The notes: generated by a model from the letters alone, not told the origin. Shown: positions 1-8,046, counted from the stretch's first letter. The stretch: 35,323 bases of DNA from Salinivirgaceae bacterium (GCA_030620515.1 JAUXEM010000015.1:1-35323); one strand, 5' to 3'. A program made the numbers and translations.

Positions 1-203
1 GTTTACCACAAATCAAGTGAAACGAAGATTTGTTAAACTTCCAATTGCTCAGTCGATTGAGCTAATTAGCGATAGCTAATCGCTCAATTTGGGTTGTAAT
101 CAGTTTATAAATAGAAGATTGAAATAAGTATATATTTGAGCATCTCAAAAAAATAAAGGTTCTACCACGAATTTAGTGGAATGCAAACTATAATAAAGTA
201 TTG

Positions 204-388
204 TTAATTATATAGCAGGGCAAAAGCATTTAAAAATATAAAAAATATAATATCCACGAATTAACACGAAAAAATATTTAAAATCACCATTAGTTGATTT
301 GAATTAGTGCTATTCCGTGTTAATTCGTGGAGAAATATATTTAATTTCTGTACTAATCTTTTGAATGCTTTTGCCCTGAATTATATAG
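204..388. repeat. Nested inverted-repeat element, MITE-like
   Basis: The outer arms at about 204-235 and 359-388 are complementary around the core AGGGCAAAAGCATT. The inner arms at 253-270 and 313-331 are complementary around CCACGAATTAACACG, differing by one base. The element can fold into one long interrupted hairpin of about 185 bases and has no coding capacity. Repeats of the CCACGAATTAACACGAA type are, to my knowledge, scattered through many Bacteroidota genomes. Whether it moves, and by which transposase, cannot be told from this sequence. Confidence 0.6.
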
Positions 389-401
389 CCTTTGTTTAAT
401 C

Positions 402-447
402 GTTTATTTGTTTACACTGTTTATGGGTTTGTCTTAAACAAATAAAC
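402..447. repeat. 13-bp inverted repeat
   Basis: Positions 402-414 and 435-447 are exact reverse complements (GTTTATTTGTTTA against TAAACAAATAAAC) with a 20-base loop. There is no following T-run, so it does not look like an intrinsic terminator. It may be part of the repeat load in this intergenic region. Confidence 0.45.
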
Positions 448-564
448 AGTTAAACGGATAAACAGACGTAATTACAAATAGTATAATACAATAACAATAC
501 CCACTAAAATAACAGTAGAACCAAAATAAAATATGAACAGATAAAAAGGTATACATAGAATTTT

Positions 565-572
565 TATCTTCG
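565..572 (+). promoter_or_regulatory. Putative -7 promoter box of the amidotransferase gene
   Basis: TATCTTCG lies 18 bases before the ATG at 590. It is close to the Bacteroidota -7 consensus TAnnTTTG, and the identical octamer sits at 10442-10449, 22 bases before another gene. No clear -33 TTTG element is visible at the expected spacing. Confidence 0.45.
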
Positions 573-589
573 CAGCAGTTTTTTAAGCT

Positions 590-1192
590 ATGATAAAAGT
601 ATTAATAATTGATAATAACGATTCATTTACTTATAATCTGGTAGAGGTCTTTAGACAATTACCTAATTGTAGTGTAGATGTTGCTTTTTTAGAAGATATA
701 GAACATAAATACTTGCTTTTGTTTGATGCTTTCGTGTTGTCTCCTGGTCCAGGATTACCCTCTGAAAGGAAAGCTTTGAGCCATACAATAAAAGATATTA
801 TAGAATTAAATAAGCCATTGCTAGGTGTTTGCCTTGGTCATCAGGCAATTGCTGAGTACTTTACTGGTAAGCTAATACAGTTGAAACGAATAATACATGG
901 CGAAGCTTCTAAAATAAAATTATTTGAAGATTATTTATTTAATGATATGCCAAAAGAAATAGAGGTGGGTAGATATCATTCTTGGGTGGTAGATAAAGAT
1001 TATTTGCCAAAAGAGTTCTCTATTACTTCGGAAACTAAGAGTGGTTTAATAATGAGTGTGCGACATAAAAAATTAAATGTTAGAGGCGTGCAATTTCATC
1101 CCGAATCAATTTTAACTAAATATGGAAACCAGATACTTGCAAATTGGCTTGCTTTTTGTTTAAATAAGGCCGCAAATATTAATAATGAGTAA
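590..1192 (+). CDS. pabA: Class I glutamine amidotransferase, aminodeoxychorismate/anthranilate synthase component II
   Basis: A triad glutamine amidotransferase of the PabA/TrpG family, which hydrolyses glutamine and passes ammonia to a chorismate-using partner (PabB or TrpE). The N-terminus has the family signature NNDSFTYNLV (residues 9-18). The oxyanion segment LSPGPGLP is at 50-57, the nucleophilic cysteine is C81 in GVCLGHQ, and the catalytic His and Glu are H170 and E172 in QFHPES. At 200 residues it is full length. No trp genes and no pabB/pabC are adjacent, so the folate (PabA) role is favoured over tryptophan, but the family is often dual-purpose. Position 10 is Asn where Tyr is usual (DNYDSF), a minor difference. 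The start is the first ATG in frame, 18 bases after a TATCTTCG box. Confidence 0.88.
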   Translation: MIKVLIIDNNDSFTYNLVEVFRQLPNCSVDVAFLEDIEHKYLLLFDAFVLSPGPGLPSERKALSHTIKDIIELNKPLLGVCLGHQAIAEYFTGKLIQLKRIIHGEASKIKLFEDYLFNDMPKEIEVGRYHSWVVDKDYLPKEFSITSETKSGLIMSVRHKKLNVRGVQFHPESILTKYGNQILANWLAFCLNKAANINNE

Positions 1193-1234
1193 ACTTAAAA
1201 TACTATTTTCGTAAAAAATAAAAATCTACAACAA

Positions 1235-1690
1235 ATGATACAACGAATACAATCAATTTACCTTTTTTTAGCTGGAATACTTGTAATGTTAATGTATACC
1301 TTTCCTCTTGCAATATTTAATAGCAATAGTATAATATATGAGCTGCTAGCTTGTCATATAAAGAATCCTGTAACAGGTAATTTATTAGTAAATGTAGTAC
1401 CTATGGCTGTATTACCTCTCTTAAGCTTATTTCTTAGTTTTTTTGCTCTTGTAAAATTTAAGAACAGAATATTTCAAATGAAATTGGGGAAACTAAATAT
1501 GATAGTTTTAGTTGCTTTAGTAGTTGTTGAAGTAATATATTTCCTACGCATTGAATCTATGTTAGAGGTAGATGGTAAACCTGGTTTTTCTGCCATTATT
1601 CCTTTAGTTTCGTTACTTCTTATACTTATGGCTAATAAGGCCATTAAAAAAGATGATAATTTAATAAAATCGGCAGATAGAATACGATAG
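1235..1690 (+). CDS. DUF4293 family membrane protein
   Basis: A 151-residue integral membrane protein that begins MIQRIQSIYLFLA, the hallmark opening of the DUF4293 family found in Bacteroidota. Four hydrophobic segments are visible at roughly residues 8-28, 50-72, 84-104 and 119-135, with a short charged C-terminal tail. The function of the family is unknown. The gene begins 42 bases after the amidotransferase stop; a TATTTTCG box at 1204-1211 could give it its own promoter, though co-transcription is also possible. The ATG used follows an A-rich stretch without a recognisable ribosome binding site, which is normal for this phylum. Confidence 0.85.
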   Translation: MIQRIQSIYLFLAGILVMLMYTFPLAIFNSNSIIYELLACHIKNPVTGNLLVNVVPMAVLPLLSLFLSFFALVKFKNRIFQMKLGKLNMIVLVALVVVEVIYFLRIESMLEVDGKPGFSAIIPLVSLLLILMANKAIKKDDNLIKSADRIR

Positions 1691-1722
1691 AAATAATAAT
1701 GCTAAATTAAAAAAGTAAATTC

Positions 1723-2271
1723 ATGAGAATAATTTATCTTATAGCAATAGTCTCAGCATTGAGTATTTCATGCAGTAATGAGACGAATGTACACTTACAA
1801 CAGATTAATACGCTTGAAAAACAAGTAGATTCTTTATTGGACGTGTACAATACTATTGATTTTGATCATTTTAAAGAAATGACAACTGAGCTAAGTATTA
1901 ACGTAGAATTTATTAAGCATAATCATTCAGAACTAGATATGCAAAGCCGTGAAGTGTCGAAATATATAGGGAATTATGGCGCATTATTCAAAGCTTTAAC
2001 AAGAACATTTAAAAAAGGTGGTTCTACTATTATTAGTGAAATAGAAGCGAGCAAGACTCAGCTTGAAAATCTTAAGTATGATATAAAAAAAGAGTTAATA
2101 TCTCAAGAGGAGGATATTAAAAAATATGTTAATTCAGAAAAAGAAATAGTAGAGCTACTTGTTATTAAAATGAATCTTATTCATAACGAGTTTGACAGGC
2201 ACGAAAAAGAATACGATTTATTAAAAGACCCTGTGACTGAAATTATAAAAGAAATAAAAGAACATAAATAG
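1723..2271 (+). CDS. Putative lipoprotein with coiled-coil
   Basis: An exported 182-residue protein of unrecognised family. The N-terminus is a short signal peptide ending in LSISC (Cys at about residue 17), a relaxed lipobox of the sort accepted in Bacteroidota, followed by SNET. The rest is predicted to be almost entirely helical and charged, with heptad-like patterns around residues 25-45 (INTLEKQVDSLLDVY) and 105-170, suggesting an extended coiled coil. It lies 32 bases after the DUF4293 gene and 8 bases before a TPR protein gene, so it probably belongs to the same transcript. No enzymatic motif is visible and I do not assign a function. Confidence 0.72.
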   Translation: MRIIYLIAIVSALSISCSNETNVHLQQINTLEKQVDSLLDVYNTIDFDHFKEMTTELSINVEFIKHNHSELDMQSREVSKYIGNYGALFKALTRTFKKGGSTIISEIEASKTQLENLKYDIKKELISQEEDIKKYVNSEKEIVELLVIKMNLIHNEFDRHEKEYDLLKDPVTEIIKEIKEHK

Positions 2272-2279
2272 CTACTAGT

Positions 2280-4127
2280 TTGAATAAGGTAATTATATAC
2301 ATAAGCATAATTCTTAGTCTTTTTGTTTTTACAGTAAAGTTTGCTAATGCGCAACAAAAACCGCAAAAAACTCCTGAAAGTCAAATAGCCATGCAATATT
2401 ATCGGAATGGTGAATATTTTAAAGCTGCTGAAGTTTATAAACGATTATACTATACAAACAGATCAAAAGCCTATTTTCAATATTATTTAAAGTGCTTAAT
2501 AAGTATTAAAGAATATATTACAGCGGAAAGTATTGTTAAAGAGCAAATAAAAAACAACAAACAAGACCTTACTTATAGAGTTGAACTGGGCTACTTGTAT
2601 AATATTCAGGGAGATGAATCAAAGGCAAAGTCGACTTATTCTACAGCAATTAAAAAATTACCCACCGATCAGTTTCAAATATCAAGGTTAGCCAATGCAT
2701 TTTTAGGTAAAAGAGAATATACTTATGCTGAACAAACATATCAGCAAGGAAAAAAAATGCTTAAAGGTGCTTATGGTTTTGAATCGGAAATGGCACAGAT
2801 TTATTACTATCAGCGTGACTATAAAAAGATGGTAGAGCAATATATACATCTTTTGAAAATTAGCGATCAATATTTGCAAATGGTGCAAAACAGGCTGCAA
2901 AATGCTGTTTATAACGATATTGATAATAGTTTAAAAGGAATACTTAAAGAGGCTCTGCTTTCTGAACTAAATCAAAACCCTGATATTACTACCATTAGCG
3001 AATTGCTAATATGGCTTTATGTGCAAGAGAGCGACTTTGAGGGTGCTTTTATTCAAGCAAAAGCACTCGATTTGCGTTTAGATGAAGATGGTCGCAGATT
3101 AATTGCTTTGGCTAGAATAGCTACCGACAACTCAAACTTTAATGTTGCTGTTAACGCTTATCAGTACGTAATTGAAAAAGGCAAACATTTAGAATTCTTT
3201 TTCGCTGCTCGTAACGAAATGCTTGAGGTTATGTTCAAACGAATAAAGCTAGGTTTAGATACTACAGATGAAGATTTTTCGCGTTTAGAAGAAAGCTATA
3301 CTACAGCTTTGCAAGAGATGGGAACAAATTCTGAAACAGTGGATATGGTAAAGAACCTTGCACACTTAAAAGCTTTTTATTTAGATAAAACTACCGAAGC
3401 TTGGTTTTTATTGGAAGATGCTGTAAATATTAATGGGATAGACCGAATGACTAAAGGTGGTTTGGAATTGGAGTTGGCAGATATATATTTAGCCGATGGC
3501 AAGGTATGGGATGCAACTTTTGCCTATGCTCGCATCGAGGAGTATAATAAAAATAATGCAGTTGGTGCCGATGCAAAATTCAGAAAAGCAAGGCTGGCTT
3601 ATTATATTGGTAATTTTGAATGGTCCATGTCACAGTTAGATGTGTTAAAAGCTAGCACCTCAAAGCTTATTGCTAACGATGCTGCTCAATTGGCACTATT
3701 TATTTATGATAATACAGGATGGGATTCTGTTGAAACAGCATTAGAGATTTATGCTCGTGCAGATCTATTGCATTATCAATCGAAAGATTCTTTAGCTAAA
3801 ATAACTTTAGATTCGGTACTAACGCTTTTCCCTAGTCATGTATTAGCCGACGAGGTTTGGTTTTTTAAAGCCAATATTTACATGGAGATTAAGAATTTTG
3901 CAAATGCTGAAATGGCATATGCTAAAATCATTGAGCTATACTATGATGATATTTTTGCAGATAAATCGCTTTTTGCTTTAGCTGATTTGTATGAAAATCA
4001 TTTAAATAAAATACAGGAAGCAAAAAAGTATTATCAGCAACTTTTAATGGATTTTCCTGGCAGTATCTATACTGTAGAAGCTCGAAAACGTTATAGAGTA
4101 CTAAGGGGTGACAAGTTGGTTAATTAG
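2280..4127 (+). CDS. Secreted tetratricopeptide repeat protein
   Basis: A 615-residue protein starting at a TTG. This is the only start that keeps the signal peptide (NKVIIYISIILSLFVFTVKF then cleavage near ANAQQ), because the frame is closed by a stop at 2265-2267 and the next in-frame Met (MQYYRNGEYF) lies after the signal. The mature part consists of degenerate TPR-like helical pairs: YYRNGEYFKAAEVYKRL, LGYLYNIQGDESKAKSTY, YYYQRDYKKMVEQY, and near the C-terminus WFFKANIYMEIKNFANAEMAYAKI and a final YQQLLMDFPGS pair. Such proteins usually act as scaffolds in the periplasm. It follows the coiled-coil lipoprotein gene by 8 bases and is probably co-transcribed with it. No partner can be named. 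Confidence 0.8.
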   Translation: MNKVIIYISIILSLFVFTVKFANAQQKPQKTPESQIAMQYYRNGEYFKAAEVYKRLYYTNRSKAYFQYYLKCLISIKEYITAESIVKEQIKNNKQDLTYRVELGYLYNIQGDESKAKSTYSTAIKKLPTDQFQISRLANAFLGKREYTYAEQTYQQGKKMLKGAYGFESEMAQIYYYQRDYKKMVEQYIHLLKISDQYLQMVQNRLQNAVYNDIDNSLKGILKEALLSELNQNPDITTISELLIWLYVQESDFEGAFIQAKALDLRLDEDGRRLIALARIATDNSNFNVAVNAYQYVIEKGKHLEFFFAARNEMLEVMFKRIKLGLDTTDEDFSRLEESYTTALQEMGTNSETVDMVKNLAHLKAFYLDKTTEAWFLLEDAVNINGIDRMTKGGLELELADIYLADGKVWDATFAYARIEEYNKNNAVGADAKFRKARLAYYIGNFEWSMSQLDVLKASTSKLIANDAAQLALFIYDNTGWDSVETALEIYARADLLHYQSKDSLAKITLDSVLTLFPSHVLADEVWFFKANIYMEIKNFANAEMAYAKIIELYYDDIFADKSLFALADLYENHLNKIQEAKKYYQQLLMDFPGSIYTVEARKRYRVLRGDKLVN

Positions 4128-4223
4128 TATCAATTACCTTTAAATTAATTCTATTTTTACTAGCTAACAAATATTAATTCAGTGACAAATGTAAGTTTTT
4201 TAGATAGTAATCGCAATAAAGTT

Positions 4224-4231
4224 TACATTTG
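4224..4231 (+). promoter_or_regulatory. TACATTTG box upstream of the decayed gene and lysO
   Basis: An exact match to TAnnTTTG. A complementary copy (CAAATGTA) lies at 4186-4193, so the two form an inverted repeat around a 30-base spacer. It precedes the glycyl radical enzyme remnant and then the LysO genes by about 260 bases. Activity is inferred only from the match. Confidence 0.35.
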
Positions 4232-4284
4232 CCATTTAGTATCAAGTACCTGAATATCAGCTTGTTTTGTATTTGTCAACAAGC

Positions 4285-4480
4285 CCTACCTATTCCAGAA
4301 TGAATGATTACCATATTCAATTTACTGTATCCAATATTGATACTTTAAAAAATTCTAAAGAAACCCGAAAAATAAAAATATTTAATTATGCGGGTAGCTG
4401 GCTATTCTGATTATTTTAACGATCTTGGTAAACATTTGCAAAATGAAATTATTAACAGAACAGCCAACGAAGGCTGCTAA
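4285..4480 (+). pseudogene. Decayed C-terminus of a glycyl radical enzyme (PFL-like)
   Basis: Two overlapping frames together read as the last 60 or so residues of a pyruvate formate-lyase-type glycyl radical enzyme. The first frame (about 4285-4370) gives PTYSRMNDYHIQFTVSNIDT, which matches the pre-radical strand usually seen as TYFxMNGYHIQFNVVxxxT. A +1 frameshift near 4371-4378 then leads to KYLIMRVAGYSDYF and NDLGKHLQNEIINRT, ending with TAA at 4478-4480. RVAGYSDYF is the glycyl radical motif itself (family pattern [IV]RVxGY[SA]). Only the radical-bearing C-terminus remains; the other 700 or so residues and any radical SAM activase are absent. The stretch ends 13 bases before the LysO gene, so it may now serve only as leader DNA. 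Which subfamily (formate acetyltransferase, glycerol or hydroxyproline dehydratase and so on) cannot be decided. Confidence 0.75.
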
Positions 4481-4493
4481 AATTTGAATATTT

Positions 4494-4808
4494 ATGGTAG
4501 AAGTTTTAGTTATAATGACTCTGGGAATTGCATTGGGAGCATTGTTACGAACAAGAAAACAACTTATAAAAACAGTGAATAAAACAACCATATGGATAAT
4601 ATTTATTCTATTGTTTTTTATGGGAGTTACTGTTGGTGGGAATGCCGAAATAATGAATAATCTAGATACAATTGGGTTACGAGGTCTGCAGCTTTCATTT
4701 GTAGCCATATTAGGTAGTGTAATTCTATCATGGGTGGTTTATAAATTGTTTTTCAATGGTAATGATTCTAGTGTGAATACAATTAAAGAGGGTAAGCATG
4801 AAAGATAG
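4494..4808 (+). CDS. lysO: LysO-type lysine exporter, N-terminal part
   Basis: 104 residues corresponding to the N-terminal third of LysO/YbjE (DUF340, Lys_export), a membrane exporter of L-lysine. Membrane segments are visible at about residues 3-17, 31-49 (TIWIIFILLFFMGVTVG) and 65-88; the GVTVGGNAEIM stretch is typical of the family. The single-gene E. coli protein is about 300 residues; here this gene plus the next give 304 in total. It overlaps the next gene by 11 bases and shifts frame, so the two halves are made as separate chains that presumably assemble. I recall split LysO pairs in other anaerobes, so this is likely natural rather than a sequencing fault. The start follows the glycyl radical enzyme remnant by 13 bases. 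Confidence 0.78.
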   Translation: MVEVLVIMTLGIALGALLRTRKQLIKTVNKTTIWIIFILLFFMGVTVGGNAEIMNNLDTIGLRGLQLSFVAILGSVILSWVVYKLFFNGNDSSVNTIKEGKHER

Positions 4809-5400
4809 TTTATTAATAGTTATGTTCTTTGTAATTGGCTTATTACTAAGCTTCTTTAATTTAATTCCCGAATTATTTTTACATAAAGACATAAGCACTT
4901 ATGTATTGTATATACTTATGCTTGTTGTAGGTATAAGTGTAGGTAGCGATAAGGAATCGTTAAAGATTCTTTTTAAAGCTAATTGGAAAATAATTTTGGT
5001 TCCATTAACTGTAGTTATTGGTTCATTAGGGGCAACAGCTTTACTTTCTTTTGTACTACACGATGTTTCATTAAAAGAAGCTATGGCCGTTGGTGCTGGT
5101 TTTGGCTATTACAGCCTTTCTAGCATCTTAATAACTGAAATGCATGGCGAAACGCTTGGTACAATTGCTTTGTTATCCAATGTTATTCGCGAAATACTTA
5201 CCCTGATGTTTGCACCTGCTTTAGTTTTTGCGTTTGGTAAATTAGCGCCGGTAACAGCAGCTGGTGCAACCGCAATGGATACAACATTACCAATTATTAC
5301 TCGAGTTTCGGGAAATCAATATGGGGTTATTGCCATTTTTAGTGGACTAGTTCTTACTCTATTAGTTCCTGTTATTGTTACATTTATATTATCATTTTAA
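4798..5400 (+). CDS. lysO: LysO-type lysine exporter, C-terminal part
   Basis: 200-residue membrane protein covering the C-terminal two thirds of LysO. About six hydrophobic segments are visible. Conserved family stretches are LMLVVGISVGSDKE (about residues 40-53), AVGAGFGYYSLSSILITE (97-114) and the long TLGTIALLSNVIREILTLMFAP segment; charged residues inside these membrane segments are typical of the family and are probably involved in lysine transport. The ATG lies inside the end of the upstream half (11-base overlap), an arrangement that supports translational coupling and 1:1 production. It ends 178 bases before the S37 peptidase start, with no obvious terminator between. Confidence 0.85.
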   Translation: MKDSLLIVMFFVIGLLLSFFNLIPELFLHKDISTYVLYILMLVVGISVGSDKESLKILFKANWKIILVPLTVVIGSLGATALLSFVLHDVSLKEAMAVGAGFGYYSLSSILITEMHGETLGTIALLSNVIREILTLMFAPALVFAFGKLAPVTAAGATAMDTTLPIITRVSGNQYGVIAIFSGLVLTLLVPVIVTFILSF

Positions 5401-5578
5401 AGATTATCATTACTTTGTATACAAAAAATAAAATATTACACAAATTATCAATTGGTTGTTGTACAACTTTAAAAATATAAAAGATATGAAAATGAATCAA
5501 TGTAAACATTTGCAACATAGTTGCACTGAGTCCCCAAAAAAACAGGGTAGGTATTGCCGATTTATTAATAAAAATCAG

Positions 5579-6874
5579 ATGGTTCGAAGTAAAATAATTA
5601 TTGTAATTGCATTTCTTTTTATTGCATTTAGTTCATGTAAGGAAAGTACCTTTGTTGAACAATTGAGTAATTTACAGGGTGTTGTTGAAGTTAATGAGAT
5701 TAATATAGATACTACTTTTTCTAAGCAGTACGAATTGTATTTTGAACAGCCATTAGATCATAAAAATCCTAAAAAGGGTACTTTTAAACAGAGAGTTTTA
5801 GTTAGTCATAAAAATGAAAACCTCCCCGTTGTAGCAGTTCTTGAAGGATATAGAATATGGTCGCCATATGCCGCTGAGCCAACAAAAATACTAAACTGTA
5901 ACCAAGTTACTATCGAGCATAGGTTTTTTAAAGATAGTAAGCCCGATAGTATTCCATGGAATAAACTTACAATATGGCAAGCGGCTACCGATCAGCATAA
6001 AATAATTACTGCCTTGCACTCTATTTATAAAAATAATTGGTTAACAACAGGTATTAGTAAAGGTGGACAAGCTACGATGTATCACCGTTCCTTTTATCCA
6101 GACGATGTTACCGCTTGTATCCCATATGTAGCGCCTTTGAATTTTGCACGTGAAGATAAACGTATATATGAGTTTTTAAATTCTGTTGGCACAGATGAAG
6201 AAAGAAGTAAGATTTATAATTTTCAGTGTTTATGTTTTGATCATCAAGAAGAATTGATCGAGTTATTGAAGGGTAAGGCAAAGGAAAAAAAATGGAGCTT
6301 TAAGTTTGGATTAAAAAAAGCATTGCAATATACAATATTAGAATATCCGTTTGTATTTTGGCAATGGGGTGGCTTTACAAGTGACGACATTCCTCAAAAT
6401 GAGGCTCTCGTAGCAGAACTTTTTGAACACCTAAATCGTGTTGCTGGATTTACTTTTTTTGAAGATGCTGCCGTAGAAATTAGTAGACCTTTCTTTTGGA
6501 CGGCTTTAACCGAAATTGGAATTTATGGATACGAAACAAAACCCTTTTCTAAATATTTAGGCGACACTACTAATTTTACATTTGATTTTACTGCACCAAA
6601 AGGAGTAGAGACTGTGTATAATCTGGAAGCGATGCAGAAAGTGAAACAGTTTTTAGATGCCGATGGCTCTAATATGCTATACATTGTTGGAGGATTAGAT
6701 ACATGGGGAGCTACCTCATATGAACCTTCTGGTAAAAATAATTCAGTTAGAATGATTTTGCCTGATGGACACCATCGTACTCGTATTAAGGATTTTCCTA
6801 AAAAGGATAGAGAATACATGTACAGTTTATTAGAAGAATGGATGCAGGTTGAGATTGAAGATGTTTTTGAGTAA
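5579..6874 (+). CDS. Secreted S37/PS-10-type serine peptidase, lipoprotein
   Basis: A 431-residue aminopeptidase-like alpha/beta-hydrolase of the PS-10 (MEROPS S37) group, related to tripeptidyl aminopeptidases of family S28. The chosen ATG at 5579 gives MVRSKIIIVIAFLFIAFSSC, a lipoprotein signal with Cys at residue 20; an upstream in-frame TTG at 5456 would bury this signal and is rejected. The nucleophile is S160 in GISKGGQ, the acid is D374 in GGLDTWGATSY and the base is H398 or H399 in DGHHRTRI. The early sequence YELYFEQPLDHKNPKKGTFKQRV is typical of the family. It probably trims peptides at the outer membrane or in the periplasm. It is flanked by LysO and an amino-acid/metabolite-type exporter but shows no operon link to either. 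Confidence 0.86.
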   Translation: MVRSKIIIVIAFLFIAFSSCKESTFVEQLSNLQGVVEVNEINIDTTFSKQYELYFEQPLDHKNPKKGTFKQRVLVSHKNENLPVVAVLEGYRIWSPYAAEPTKILNCNQVTIEHRFFKDSKPDSIPWNKLTIWQAATDQHKIITALHSIYKNNWLTTGISKGGQATMYHRSFYPDDVTACIPYVAPLNFAREDKRIYEFLNSVGTDEERSKIYNFQCLCFDHQEELIELLKGKAKEKKWSFKFGLKKALQYTILEYPFVFWQWGGFTSDDIPQNEALVAELFEHLNRVAGFTFFEDAAVEISRPFFWTALTEIGIYGYETKPFSKYLGDTTNFTFDFTAPKGVETVYNLEAMQKVKQFLDADGSNMLYIVGGLDTWGATSYEPSGKNNSVRMILPDGHHRTRIKDFPKKDREYMYSLLEEWMQVEIEDVFE

Positions 6875-7137
6875 TCTCTGCCCAACTAGAGTCTTTCAGA
6901 CGGGTTTGGTGAAATAGATTGAATGCAAAAGATTGATAGGATTGAAGAATTAGATTGAAGGAGATAGAATATTGAGAAGAAAGATTGAGTTTGTTTAATC
7001 TGTGTTAATCTGAGTAATCTGTGGTGAAATAGATTGAAAAAAAGATTGAAGGAGATTGAATTAACTTGACAACGTTAATAAACTAGAAGATATTGAATGG
7101 AAATATTAATTTATTCAATAATGAAGATTACAAGTAA
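6875..7137. repeat. Degenerate GATTGAA repeats and AATCTGTG repeat
   Basis: Non-coding spacer made largely of short degenerate repeats. TGGTGAAATAGATTGAA occurs at 6907-6923 and again at 7022-7038, and AGATTGAAGGAGAT at 6952-6965 and 7043-7056, so the stretch looks like two diverged copies of one unit. Between them, 6994-7026 contains three staggered AATCTG copies, a kind of dispersed sequence I associate with many Bacteroidota chromosomes. Confidence 0.6.
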
Positions 7138-8022
7138 ATGAAACAACAAAGCAAAGCATTACTAATAGCACTTATTGCAATATTGTTTTGGTCTACGGTA
7201 GCAGTGCCTTTTAAAATTGGATTAAGACATTTCCATTTTATACATTTTCTTTTTGTCACTATAAGTATTGCCGTAATTGTTTCATTTATGAATTTGGTTT
7301 TTCAAAAAAAACTTAAACAAGTTTCCAATTTATCGAAGAAAGAATTATTGTTAGGAGTAGTAGGTGGGTTTTTAAATCCATTTTTGTATTATTTAATGCT
7401 TTTTAAAGCATATTCAATTTTGCCTGCACAAATAGCACAAGCATTAAATTACACATGGCCAATTATAATAGTACTACTATCGGTTCCATTCTTAGGGCAA
7501 AAGCTGAAATTATTAAGTGTTTTAACTCTTATTGTGGGGTTTGTTGGGGTTTATTTTATAGCATCTGAAGGTAATTTGTGGCCGCTTCAGCCATCTAATC
7601 CATTTGGAGTTATTCTAGCTATAAGTACTTCTGTTGTTTGGGCATCTTTTTGGTTGTTAAATACTAAGTCGTCTGCCAATGCATCTGTTAATTTATTTTT
7701 AAATTTTAGTGTTGGCTGGATACTATCTTTACCTCTTATATTCCTAGTGCCTTTCAATTACCAAATACCTAAATTAGCATGGGTAGCAGTTGTTTATTCA
7801 GGTGTGTTTGAAATGGGAATAACCTTTGTTATTTGGTTAACAGCTATGCGATTAACTTCTAGAACAGATAAGATAAGCAACTATGTGTTTTTAGCTCCAT
7901 TCTTATCTTTATTTTTTATTGCTATTTTTCTTAAAGAGCATATTTATACTACCACATTTGTAGGTTTAATATTAATAATTGTATCAATATTTTTGAATCG
8001 ATATTTAGATAAGAAAAAATAG
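7138..8022 (+). CDS. DMT-family (EamA) transporter
   Basis: 294-residue inner-membrane protein of the drug/metabolite transporter superfamily with two EamA repeats and about ten membrane helices. Family features include the opening ALLIALIAILFWSTVAVPFKIGL, the segment YSILPAQIAQALNYTWPIIIVLLS (around residues 95-118), and the second repeat starting at NPFGVILAISTSVVWASFWLL. Members export amino acids, nucleobases or metabolites; the substrate cannot be read from sequence. The gene stands alone, preceded by a repeat-filled spacer and followed by two hairpins, the second a good terminator. Confidence 0.85.
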   Translation: MKQQSKALLIALIAILFWSTVAVPFKIGLRHFHFIHFLFVTISIAVIVSFMNLVFQKKLKQVSNLSKKELLLGVVGGFLNPFLYYLMLFKAYSILPAQIAQALNYTWPIIIVLLSVPFLGQKLKLLSVLTLIVGFVGVYFIASEGNLWPLQPSNPFGVILAISTSVVWASFWLLNTKSSANASVNLFLNFSVGWILSLPLIFLVPFNYQIPKLAWVAVVYSGVFEMGITFVIWLTAMRLTSRTDKISNYVFLAPFLSLFFIAIFLKEHIYTTTFVGLILIIVSIFLNRYLDKKK

Positions 8023-8025
8023 AAA

Positions 8026-8046
8026 AGCCCTGTTGGGAACAGGGCT
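8026..8046 (-). terminator. Perfect 9-bp hairpin, T-tract only on the minus strand
   Basis: AGCCCTGTT and AACAGGGCT pair perfectly around a GGG loop. On the plus strand no T-run follows; read on the minus strand it is followed by TTTTCTATTTTTTC. It could stop antisense transcription into the transporter gene, or act with the next hairpin as part of the transporter mRNA's 3' end. Confidence 0.5.

Larger units (their letters stand above)
1..589. other. Non-coding, repeat-rich left edge
   Basis: No credible reading frame is seen here on either strand. The stretch begins with an imperfect hairpin (56-70 with 75-88), continues into a nested inverted-repeat element at about 204-388 (listed separately), and then shows a 13-bp perfect inverted repeat (402-414 with 435-447, rich in GTTTATTTG) before the pabA-type gene. 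A TATATTTG box lies at 131-138, but no gene follows it closely. The gene upstream of the window is not visible. Confidence 0.6.

Noticed and set aside
4388-4480. 30-residue leader peptide in front of lysO
   Set aside because: The residues match the end of glycyl radical enzymes and continue from an upstream frame after a shift, so a decayed gene is the better explanation.
4232-4493. Lysine riboswitch in the long leader of the LysO exporter genes
   Set aside because: None of the conserved L-box sequence blocks is visible, and most of the stretch is explained by the glycyl radical enzyme remnant.
5456-5578. N-terminal extension of the S37 peptidase from a TTG start
   Set aside because: It would place 41 non-hydrophobic residues before a clear lipoprotein signal peptide; the ATG at 5579 fits the export signal.
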